DNA of 10,251 nt from Gryganskiella cystojenkinii (lineage: Eukaryota; Mortierellomycota; Mortierellomycetes; Mortierellales; Mortierellaceae). Position numbers and translations under genes: made by a program. This document shows, in pieces, positions 1 through 7,235 of this stretch. The notes under the pieces were generated by a model. That model did not search any database. It had not been told where the DNA came from and saw only the letters and a list, made by a program, of their open reading frames with translations. The stretch covers positions 1 to 10,251 of the forward strand of contig JAAAIG010001131.1 in NCBI GenBank assembly GCA_015852425.1, read 5' to 3'. Numbering within the stretch: the stretch's first letter is position 1; each line of letters begins with the position of its first letter.

Positions 1-20
1 TTTTTTTGTTTTTGTTTTTC

Positions 21-26
21 TTTATT
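21..26 (-). terminator. Possible poly(A) signal at the left edge
   Basis: AATAAA on the minus strand, followed by an A-rich run (T-rich on plus, 1-20), resembles the end of a minus-strand transcript. A 61-codon minus frame ends at 36, only 10 nt before it. No convincing gene leads into it. Confidence 0.2.
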
Positions 27-1269
27 GAATGATTCTCAGTTTGTGTCGTCTGACCCCACCACCAAGGTAAAAAGAGATGTGCCTGTGATCTTGCATGTCA
101 AAGGAAGAATAGACTGAAAAAAATAATATCGAAAGGTGTGTCCGAAGATCTTAGACAGAGGAAATATGTTTTGGCTTTGGTTTGTACTCCCGCTCCCTTT
201 GAGCCTTTTTTGTGAGCTCAAAATGGAGGAAGGAAGGATTTGATTGAAGTTCTCTCACGGCGTCCATTTGCCCTACAGTACCACCATGAAATTGAGAAAG
301 AGGAGACACACATCATGTAGGAAAGAACTGCAATATGCTCAGACCAGATCTTCTATCCCGCTGGTTGTTGCACTGGATCATTCCTCAGATGAAAAGATGT
401 TGGGCATGTTTTTGCCGAATTTCTTCTCAATCTTCCCTTTCCAATTCCATTTTGACCAAGGCTCGCCCTTCATCACATTCCAGACAATTGCTTAAAAAAA
501 GGCTCAAAGAAAAAAAAGCTCTAGAAAAAACGGTAGCGTATTACATTCAGCGGACTCTACGATCGATGGCGAGCTGGACAACGGAAGAGGGATCGAGTGA
601 GGTGTTGAGAGTGCTCACCGTCAATAGTCCAAAATTCCTCAAAACAAAAAACAAAAAAAAGATGCATTCTCGGCCCGAGGGCTCAAGACTTCAAACGCGG
701 GGATATTTTTTTCTTCTTTCAAAGGTAAGCTCACCAGATACCATTAGACCCTGTCGTCCTAGAAAACAATACAGTACATACATAGCTAACGCGTTATAGC
801 TAAGTCTTTGAGCAATAGACAAGATCCTGGCGACCGTAATTACAAAAGTCCAAAAATATAATAAAAAAGTTGCCCGACGTTGAGCGTTGATGAGTGGACT
901 GTTCCCTTTCCGATGAAAAAAAAATCGTGACCAAGTAAATAACCATAAAAAAATATAAAAAAAACTCAGGGACCCGACTCATTTTTCACACACGAGAGAC
1001 CCTGTCAGAAGGCACCTTCAAATTCTCTGATTTCTCTCAGCAACGACATCCTTCACAGCAAAACTATCATAGAAGAAACAAAAAGAACCATTGTCTTTAC
1101 TCCATCCACAAAAAACACGCGTCGATTCTCTGAGCAGTCCTCAGTTTCCCGCTGGTTTACCTAAACATCCCCACGACAAACGGACGGGAAAATTGAAAAA
1201 ATGGGCGATCCCTCACCCAGCCAAACCTTCTTTCTCTCCTTACAGAATTTCATTTTCTTTATCTTGCAC

Positions 1270-1947
1270 TTAAGGAATGTTTGTCAAGGTTTTTGTTTGA
1301 AAGGCAATTACCCGACAAAGGTTGATTTTTTTTTTATTAGTTGGGAGGGCTCTCAACCTTGTTGATGTTGCACAGACATCGTCATCGTGCACTCTTTTCT
1401 TCCCCTTCCCTCCATCTCCCCCTTCTTGGAGGGAAGGGCAAGAGGGGGAGGAACGAGGGGCAAAATAACTTTGATATTGTCCATTGTCAAAAAGAGAGGG
1501 TGAAAAAAAAGAGAGCATTTCAACCTGCGTTGGTGCTACCCTAAAAGATAAACGAATATGCAAATGGGAAAAGTAATGATTTGCAGGGGTTGTGGACGTG
1601 TGGGGAATGCTGGATGAAGGCCAAAGAAACCCAGGCTGACGATGGCGAAGGACGAAGAAGCGCGGCAAATTGCTTTCAGAGCTCTTTGCTTGTGTGTGTT
1701 GTTGTTGTTGTTGCCACTTTTTTTTCGGAAAAGCAAACATGGACTCCAAGAATTCTGGGAAATTGTATGCCTGGTGCTCGGTGGGACTGAGGAGAGTTTT
1801 TGTCATGCGTATCCAATCCAACAGTTGTTTTCTGTCCCTCCCCTTTCTCTTATTGACCATGATTCCCCAAGGGAAAGGAAGAACAAAAAAATGACCCGGG
1901 AACACAAATGAAGTCATAGACGGCGACTTTTGAGCGGGACTTTTCAT
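1270..1947 (-). CDS. Doubtful hypothetical ORF, 225 aa
   Basis: An ATG-to-stop frame of 225 codons on the minus strand is longer than expected by chance in DNA of this composition, so it is recorded. The predicted protein has a Gln run (QQQQQ) from a CAA repeat, Lys- and Ser-rich stretches and no motif I recognise. Several other frames are also open over the same stretch, which is typical of stop-poor low-complexity DNA. A spliced minus-strand gene ending further left is an alternative. Confidence 0.15.
   Translation of the reverse strand: MKSPAQKSPSMTSFVFPGHFFVLPFPWGIMVNKRKGRDRKQLLDWIRMTKTLLSPTEHQAYNFPEFLESMFAFPKKKWQQQQQHTQAKSSESNLPRFFVLRHRQPGFLWPSSSIPHTSTTPANHYFSHLHIRLSFRVAPTQVEMLSFFSPSLFDNGQYQSYFAPRSSPSCPSLQEGGDGGKGKKRVHDDDVCATSTRLRALPTNKKKINLCRVIAFQTKTLTNIP
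1692..1712 (+). repeat. GT/GTT microsatellite
   Basis: Three to four GT units run into (GTT)5. On the minus strand it gives a CAA repeat, which encodes the Gln run in the doubtful 225-aa frame. Length variation between strains would be expected. Confidence 0.85.
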
Positions 1948-1960
1948 CCTTCCTCATTGT

Positions 1961-1995
1961 TCTCTCTCGCACACACACACGCGCGAAAGAGAGAG
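1961..1995. repeat. Imperfect hairpin around a CA/CG alternating tract
   Basis: TCTCTCTCGC (1961-1970) pairs with GCGAAAGAGA (from 1983) with one mismatch. The 12-nt spacer is ACACACACACGC. The centre is a strictly alternating purine-pyrimidine stretch about 17 nt long, a classical Z-DNA-prone type; the right arm continues into a GA tract. Confidence 0.7.
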
Positions 1996-2233
1996 AAAAA
2001 GAGAGATGGAAAACAGTGAAAAACATGGCGTTTTTTCGGATAAGGTCCGAAGGGTCGGCAAAGCCCAAAACCATGACGACGACGTCGTTTTTCTCTCTCT
2101 CGGCGCCCAACGTTTCCACGAGGACGAAAGTACCTGCGTGGGTTTCAGACTCCAATGTCGATCCCTATTGTTTGTTTCCAAAATAGCCCGGTCGGGTTCA
2201 TGTTCGACACCTTTTGACTTTCTTGTTTCTTCC

Positions 2234-2258
2234 AAAAAAAAAAAAAAAAAAAAAAAAA
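2234..2258 (+). repeat. 25-nt poly(A) run
   Basis: An uninterrupted run of 25 A. I looked for a retroposed element to its left and for flanking target-site duplications and saw neither. Simple slippage is the likeliest origin. Confidence 0.9.
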
Positions 2259-2576
2259 TCACTCATTCAATTCCCTTTACTGCACTCACTCGGTCGATCC
2301 CTCTTCCATCTTTTTTTATCCCGCTGGCAATAGAACAATGGAATACTTCTACTACTGTATTGATTTTTTTTTATGAACGAACCCCGCCATCCACCACTTT
2401 CGTTCCTGGAAGCTACAACAGAATCTTGATTCATATCAAGATACCAACACGATTTGGCACATAAAGTGCAACATTGCGACACTCGTCCTTGGTCTCGCTT
2501 CTGTAATGTACTCGTTATGCAATTAATATTTTGCCATCGTCTTGCAAACCCATAGAACAAGAATAAAAAGAAGGGG

Positions 2577-2582
2577 TTTATT
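2577..2582 (-). terminator. Poly(A) signal downstream of the 295-aa ORF
   Basis: AATAAA on the minus strand, at the end of a short AATAATAATAAA run, lies about 200 nt past the TGA at 2783-2781. The intervening stretch is T-rich on the minus strand with no long open frame of its own, and reads like a 3' UTR. A plus-strand AATAAA overlaps nearby (2562-2567), so the direction is not certain. Confidence 0.4.
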
Positions 2583-2780
2583 ATTATTATGAATAACGAA
2601 GTGGAGATGTTTTGCAAAGAGGTACAGCCGTGATCGATAAAAATATAAAGGGAGAGGTCGAAGTATGTATAGGTTGATGGAGAGGGGCAAACATGTCGCT
2701 GCGTAACTATGCTCTGTATAGAAAAGTAAAAATAAAAACCAATGAAAAAGAACGAGAAGGAAAGGACTACGTAAAATCGT

Positions 2781-3668
2781 TCAGTTAGTTGACGCGTTGG
2801 GATAGTCCTTGGCCCTCGGTGCATCCTCAGATCCCTCGACGACCGCATTTCGCCTGCGAAACGTATAAGACGATGGTAACTTTTTGCCACCTTCGTCCGT
2901 AAAGTCTTGGTTTTCATCATCTTCACCACTGTTGCCACCACCATTGCCACCGCCGTCAGAGTCGCTACTTCCTTGTTGACCTGGGTGAACACCTGAGGGA
3001 TCTGGACTATCGGCTCCTCCATTTCCACCTCCAATCGTTCCTCGTCCTCCGGCACCCATGTTCGGTCTTGCACCGCTCCGGTGACTGACTCCAAGCGCAA
3101 GGTTGGTCATCGGTCCGCTTGGGACGGTGTTGTTCCAGGAGTCGTACTCGTCGGATGTTGATAATGATGAAGTTGACAATGATGCGCTAAAATGACCTGT
3201 CGTGGTCAGAGGTGTGGGTACGAGGGCACTAAAGCTGGTAGTCGCAGCCATCAGCGATTCGAAGACCAGCTCTGAACTCAATGATGACAACAACGAAGGC
3301 GATTGTACGGTTCTAGTCGGTAAAGGTATCCGATCCAAGTTCCAGCGATGCAAAGTTGTGCTTCCACAGGTGACAATCCAAGAATATGACGGCGATGATG
3401 ATGTTATCAATGATGATGACGAAGATTGTTGTGATCTGTGCGTTCGAAGGTCCGTGCCACAGGTCGTTACAACTCTGGAGCAGTGACGATACTGTTGTTG
3501 ACCTTGCTGCACTAGATCGAAGGCATGTTGACGACGATCCAACTGTGACTTCTTTCCCGCAAGGCGTCTTGTTCGGATGGTATGTTTGGTGATCAGTCGA
3601 TGACGATGGTTGTGCCGCCGTAACAGATCGAATCGGTCTTCTGGTACCCAAAGCGATAGAGTGGACAT
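2781..3668 (-). CDS. Uncharacterised low-complexity protein, basic N-terminus and Gly/Asn/Asp-rich tail (295 aa)
   Basis: I do not recognise this protein. The frame is open for 295 codons and ends in TGA. In order it has a basic, His/Arg-rich N-terminus (about 11-60, with RRHNHRHR and RTRR), a Gln/Ser-rich stretch (79-93), a Ser/Thr/Leu-rich middle (115-172), a Gly/Asn/Asp-rich segment (203-250), an acidic patch EDDENQD (249-255) and a charged end with FRRRN. I see no signal peptide or clear membrane segment. Long parts should be disordered, so a nuclear or scaffolding protein is possible, but that is a guess. I see no strong GT donor inside the frame, which favours one exon. The start ATG has A at -3; a later start at Met140 (LMAATTSF) is an alternative. 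Its reality rests on length, mixed codon choice in the repeats, and the downstream poly(A) signal. Confidence 0.5.
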   Translation of the reverse strand: MSTLSLWVPEDRFDLLRRHNHRHRLITKHTIRTRRLAGKKSQLDRRQHAFDLVQQGQQQYRHCSRVVTTCGTDLRTHRSQQSSSSSLITSSSPSYSWIVTCGSTTLHRWNLDRIPLPTRTVQSPSLLSSLSSELVFESLMAATTSFSALVPTPLTTTGHFSASLSTSSLSTSDEYDSWNNTVPSGPMTNLALGVSHRSGARPNMGAGGRGTIGGGNGGADSPDPSGVHPGQQGSSDSDGGGNGGGNSGEDDENQDFTDEGGKKLPSSYTFRRRNAVVEGSEDAPRAKDYPNASTN

Positions 3669-3860
3669 GATGGTGGTATATGTAGATGGCGTTCTTGTTT
3701 CTGATATGCTGATATGCCGAGGACGATTCCTGCTGCCCTTGTTACTGATCTATGATGGATGGTGATATCTTTGAGTGCTACCAAAAAAAAAACGAAAATG
3801 GATCGGTTCTGCTGCTTGTCGGTTATTTTGAATGTCTGCCTGTGGATGAGATAATGTGAA
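3669..3860 (-). promoter_or_regulatory. Putative 5' leader of the 295-aa ORF
   Basis: Reading on the minus strand towards the ATG at 3668, a pyrimidine tract is followed by TATCTCATCCACAG (AG at 3841-3840), which looks like a splice acceptor or an initiator region. About 170 nt of mixed sequence with a ten-T run follows. An ATG at 3784 opens a 63-codon frame that overlaps the main start out of frame. This could be a uORF or chance. A 5'-UTR intron is possible, but I found no convincing donor. Confidence 0.3.
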
Positions 3861-4740
3861 AAAGAAAGAATGAGAAAAGAGTTAGGTTTTTTTAGGTCCG
3901 AATCAGATATTTATGAATATATTCATTCCCCAAAACGAGCACGATCTGGTTGTTTAGACCCCAAAACGAGGGGGAGCATGATTGTGTGAGAGAGAAGGGG
4001 CTTGCTTCACAAAGGGTTAAAAAGAACGAAAGAAAAAGACAGTGCATGAACACACACCCGCGCGCATAACGAACGAGAAAAAAATAAGCAAGAAGACGAC
4101 AAAGACAGGAGAAAGGAGGAGAGTTTAACGAGGGGGAGAAGAAGGAAAAGGAGCAAGAGTAAGAGGTAAGAGGATGAGGATGCAGTCCGAATAAAGGAGT
4201 TTTCAGATAATGCTCTTCGAGATATGAAAAATAAAGGGTAAAAACAAGAGAATAACATAGGAGACCTGGCGGTGCGAAAGAACACCTAAAGAGGAGTGGC
4301 AAAGAGGACGATACAGAAGATAAAAAGGTGGATGTGTGATGGTATTCGGGTTTTACCCTGCTTGTTGGTGTTCTTTGGAGAAGTCCTTGTTTATGACGAG
4401 GCTGAAGAGAGGACGCTGATTGATTGAGAAAAGTGCTGAAAGTAGGTATGAGAAGTGCAGTGTGGGGTCGAAAGTAAAAAAGTAAAAAGGAAAAAATAAA
4501 AACCTTCGAAAGGTTCCTCCCCTTTTTTAAACAACCACAGATAATAGACAAAAGGCCATGTGCAAAAAAGGGACAGGATCGCTGTCCCAATAAAGCATAG
4601 CAATGGTCCGTGTGAGAGAGAGCGAGAGAAGGGAAGAGGGTCCAAGCCAGAAGGTACTGTAGATCAAACGACAAAAAAAAAAAAAAAAATGAACCAACGA
4701 AGGAGAGGATAGAGAGAGCACAGAGAGCGGACCATCTGAT
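3840..4740 (-). repeat. Long polypurine (+) / polypyrimidine (-) region
   Basis: Roughly 900 nt are strongly purine-rich on the plus strand. A hand count gives 51 of 60 purines at 4081-4140 and 49 of 60 at 4141-4200, with weaker islands near 4321-4380 and 4501-4560. It consists of irregular GA, GAA and GGA runs and includes a 17-nt A run (4673-4689). The long minus-strand open frame across it (4887-3892) is rich in Ser, Phe and Leu simply because TCT/CTT/TTT dominate, so I do not call it coding. It lies upstream of the 295-aa ORF and may be part of its promoter, since fungal promoters are often CT-rich on the coding strand. Confidence 0.6.
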
Positions 4741-4890
4741 CCAAAGCTGCTCTCTTTCTTTCTTCGTTTTTTTGCCTTGTTCATGGGATTTGTGCTGCAT
4801 GCTGGCCCCCTTTTTGTCGTCCTTTTCATGCTCTCTATTATTTTTTTTGATCCTTTTTTGCTCTTTCTCTTCCCTTTTTTGTGCCACGGC
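4741..4890 (+). promoter_or_regulatory. Pyrimidine-rich tract on the plus strand
   Basis: Just right of 4740 the composition flips: the plus strand becomes T/C-rich, with runs such as CTCTTTCTTTCTTC, CCCCCTTTTT and CTCTTTCTCTTCCC. Together with the purine-rich stretch to the left this gives CT-rich DNA pointing outwards on both strands, the arrangement expected for two divergent fungal promoters. No convincing plus-strand gene follows, so this remains a suggestion. Confidence 0.3.
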
Positions 4891-5173
4891 TGCTTCCTCG
4901 GCGGCCTCGAGACATGCATGCAGAGTTGCATCTTTTCAGTAGCGCGATGATGACAACAAACCCATTGATCGCAACGGTCTTTGACCCTTTTAACGCGAGT
5001 AAAAATAAACCACAATACAACGGCTGAGGAGGTCAAGGCAAAGCTACTGTTTTTATCCTCGTTCTCCCTCTTTGGTCAACTGTATAGCAGTAAGGGCAAG
5101 ATGGAATCATGGTAGACAGGGGTCAAAAAAAAAAGGCAGGGGGTGTTTATCCTCAATGCACCAACAAACCCGA

Positions 5174-5188
5174 GGGGGGGGGGGGGGG
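5174..5188 (+). repeat. 15-nt poly(G) run abutting TATAAA
   Basis: Fifteen consecutive G are followed directly by TATAAAG (5189-5195). The run could form a G-quadruplex. The neighbouring TATAAA resembles a TATA box for plus-strand transcription, though no confident gene follows. Long G runs are also prone to sequencing length errors. Confidence 0.85.
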
Positions 5189-5399
5189 TATAAAGACTAA
5201 AGGGGTTATGTATGCAGCGCAACGAAGCAAGACATTTACTTTGAGGGACTCTGTCTGGCCGTTAGGTAAGAAAAAATGTGGACGTCGCAACTGAGGATCT
5301 GTAGCTCAACTATCAGTGCGCGAGTGGTGCGTTTGAGTTGTAAAGGAGAAGAAATGCTGTGGGGTGTTATCGTGAAGGCAAAATTGGACAATGGCAACA

Positions 5400-5550
5400 A
5401 AAGCGGAGGAGCAGATCGAGAAGAGTGGAGAAGTGAGCGGCAAAAGGCGGGCGATTGAGGGAGGTTGTAGACAATAGTGATAACAGAAAGAGAGGGAGAG
5501 AAAGGAAAGAAAGAAAGAAGGGGAAAATGGGGGCGAGGGATTTCGCAATG
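5400..5550 (+). repeat. GA-rich polypurine tract
   Basis: The plus strand is almost all purine at 5484-5530, with GAGA and (GAAA)n blocks that include mirror-symmetric GAAAGAAAGAAAG. Such tracts can adopt triplex (H-DNA) structures. The minus-strand frames over it are Ser/Leu/Phe-rich artefacts. Confidence 0.7.
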
Positions 5551-5567
5551 CTCAAATACTAATCAGC

Positions 5568-5581
5568 GGGAGGTTCCTCCC
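5568..5581. repeat. Short perfect inverted repeat
   Basis: GGGAGG and CCTCCC are separated by TT only. The loop is too short for a stable RNA hairpin, so a protein-binding palindrome or chance is more likely. An 11-mer from it (AGGTTCCTCCC) recurs at 4511-4521. Confidence 0.5.
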
Positions 5582-6695
5582 ATCCTCATGGACGACGACC
5601 TTGCTTTATTCTTGGCAACGAATCCGTTCCGTCACTTTTTTCATTGTTTTTTTCAATGGTATTTTGCATGGTGAGCTTTGCTTGCCATTCGACTAATATT
5701 TGCCAATCTTAGTTTAATGGTATAAATGTGTCGCTTGCGCCGTCACTCGCATCAAGGCAACTGCGACAACAACATCAACGAAGATGCTTGTTCCTCATCA
5801 TCACCATCGCCAAAGCCAGGTGCACGGATGAGATCATATCCACACCTACGCTTTTGAGATTCAGAGACTTTTATCCATCGTCTTTGGATCTACCGATTTC
5901 CACATCCTCTTTTCACAGCAGTTGACCTCTTGGGAACATAAGAAACCAAGATCTACAAAAAAAAAAAACAGGGCAAGCCCCGTTCCCCCTCAACCCTCCT
6001 CATTTCCACATCTCACACAGGAACACCAACCTGTTTTAAAATAAAATGAAAGAGGAGACACTGTCTACCTTTAAAGTGATGCAGGGGAAATCCAATTTGC
6101 TTCGGGGAAAGGCGAAAATGGGACACTTTTTCTTACCTCTTTTTTTGTGGGGACTAAGCGACTATTAAAAAAACGTGGGTGAGCAGCAAGTACTAGTGTA
6201 ACAAGGACCGGGCTAACAATTTTTTCCCTCTTCTTTTTGATTCACGTTGCACATACGCTCTCGATCCATCGACAAATTTTGCTGGGATCAATGGCGACCT
6301 TTTTTGATTTTTTTTTGTTTTTGTCAGACGTATCTTCCTTCTTCATTTCATTTCTTTTGGTCCCTGAACAAACCTTGACTTCCTTTTGCTCTCGATCTTA
6401 AAAGATGTTTTCCAGTCATTCATAACACTCATTTGCTTCATTTCTCTGAGTACGAATCCACTTTTTGTTATTTTTTTGTTCATCGCCTCCATGGTTGGGC
6501 ATCGATGGTCCGACAACCAAACAACTTGCTCTCATACCAAATAGAAGGCAAAAAAAAAAAAGAGATGGAAAGAGCTCACTTCTTTTTCATTTCCCAAATA
6601 ATAAAAGATCCGCCTCTTCGCAACTACTTTTCTACGATCGGCCGTTGGAAAAATATTAGATATTAGACAGGAAAACCAAACACTAAAAACCCACC

Positions 6696-7124
6696 ATGCA
6701 TGTCGAACCATGCAGCCCTCTGCCGAATGTTTTTTTTTTCTTTTTTCTTCCCATTGTTTTGACAGCGCCGGCTCCCATTATACCAATCAACGCCGAGCAC
6801 GACATAAAAAAGCGCTCGCCGTCTCCATTCCAACACAAATCCAGAACCATTCTCTTCGTACGAGATAGACCCTTTGAGAAACCTTTTAATGATCTAAAAA
6901 AAACATCTCATGCAGGTTGGAGTATAAAAACATTGCCTCCTTCTGGAAAAAAAAAACTGGTTGTCTGCGGCATGGATTGGAGGATAAAATTGACAAAGAG
7001 ACTCAAGAGCGACAACGTGGGTACCCAGACCATGTATGCCCCTTCGCCATTTCATTTAGCCTTCTACCTTTGTTTTTGTTGTCTCTTCATGGTCCCGAAT
7101 GACAACAACTCCCAATCCTTTTGA
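6696..7124 (+). CDS. Doubtful hypothetical ORF, 142 aa, possible signal peptide
   Basis: The frame starts in a good context (CCACCATGC) and ends at TGA 111 nt before the stop of the convergent cnxE-type gene. The predicted protein begins with a hydrophobic run (FFFFFLPIVLTA, residues 13-24), then APAP, then a basic KKR (38-40). That looks like a secretion signal plus a dibasic processing site. A second hydrophobic patch lies near 119-133. Against it: the Phe run is a T tract, the Lys runs are A tracts, the composition matches the surrounding non-coding DNA, and I recognise no family. It may be chance, or a spliced gene drawn wrongly. Confidence 0.2.
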   Translation: MHVEPCSPLPNVFFFFFLPIVLTAPAPIIPINAEHDIKKRSPSPFQHKSRTILFVRDRPFEKPFNDLKKTSHAGWSIKTLPPSGKKKLVVCGMDWRIKLTKRLKSDNVGTQTMYAPSPFHLAFYLCFCCLFMVPNDNNSQSF

Positions 7125-7147
7125 CCTTTTTGTTTCTTGATCCAATT

Positions 7148-7153
7148 TTTATT
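7148..7153 (-). terminator. Poly(A) signal of the cnxE-type gene
   Basis: AATAAA on the minus strand (inside ACAAAATAAAAATT) lies about 83 nt past the TGA stop, a normal distance for a fungal 3' UTR. The whole 3' flank is A-rich on this strand. A-rich DNA throws up this hexamer often, so position rather than sequence is the main support. Confidence 0.55.
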
Positions 7154-7235
7154 TTGTAGCCAATATGGTATGTGGTTTTTCTTACCCAAATCGATAACCG
7201 CCCAAAGTTACGCCGGTAGCGCCCTTTTTCTTTCC

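Larger units (their letters stand above)
1..2560. other. Gene-poor stretch, no confident gene
   Basis: About 2.5 kb with no frame I would call coding with confidence. It holds many A and T tracts, a (GT)n(GTT)5 repeat, a CA/CG repeat within an imperfect hairpin, a 25-nt A run, a near-palindrome around AACGCGTT, and an intron-like segment at 724-799 (GTAAGC...TATAG). A 10-nt palindrome with an ACGT core (ACGACGTCGT) lies in 2070-2090 and could be a bZIP-type site. Confidence 0.4.
4891..6695. other. Intergenic stretch, no confident gene
   Basis: About 1.8 kb alternating between purine-rich and pyrimidine-rich segments. It contains the poly(G)/TATAAA site, a GA tract, two very short plus-strand ORFs (4947-5027 and 5391-5477), and a slightly more coding-like patch at 5728-5930 whose three plus frames are all short. 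The T/C-rich stretch at 6220-6480 could be promoter-like. No exon chain could be assembled. Confidence 0.4.

Noticed and set aside
36..221. 61-codon minus-strand frame ending beside a poly(A) signal
   Set aside because: The AATAAA is only 10 nt past the stop, no upstream exon could be joined with confidence, and the composition is ordinary intergenic.
335..799. 154-codon plus-strand frame
   Set aside because: Low-complexity Lys and Ser stretches, no recognisable domain, and it overlaps the intron-like segment at 724-799.
2234..2258. A25 run as the tail of a retroposed element
   Set aside because: No flanking duplication, no pol III promoter boxes and no gene-like sequence to its left.
2006..2464. 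152-codon plus-strand frame
   Set aside because: It reads through the 25-nt A run as poly-Lys, and the opposite strand is also open there. No motif or splice signals support it.
2267..3100. 277-codon minus-strand frame overlapping the 295-aa ORF
   Set aside because: It has no ATG at its start (begins at TTG) and runs from another frame of the 295-aa ORF into its 3' flank, where it is Phe/Ile/Ser-rich. The competing frame has better protein character.
3892..4887. 331-codon open frame on the minus strand, the longest in the window
   Set aside because: It lies across the polypyrimidine strand and is made of Ser, Phe, Leu and Lys homopolymer-like runs. Overlapping frames on the same strand are open too, so lack of stops follows from composition, not coding.
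5284..5345. tRNA-like A-box (TAGCTCAACT)
   Set aside because: No matching B-box (GGTTCGANNCC type) at the right distance and no acceptor stem could be paired.
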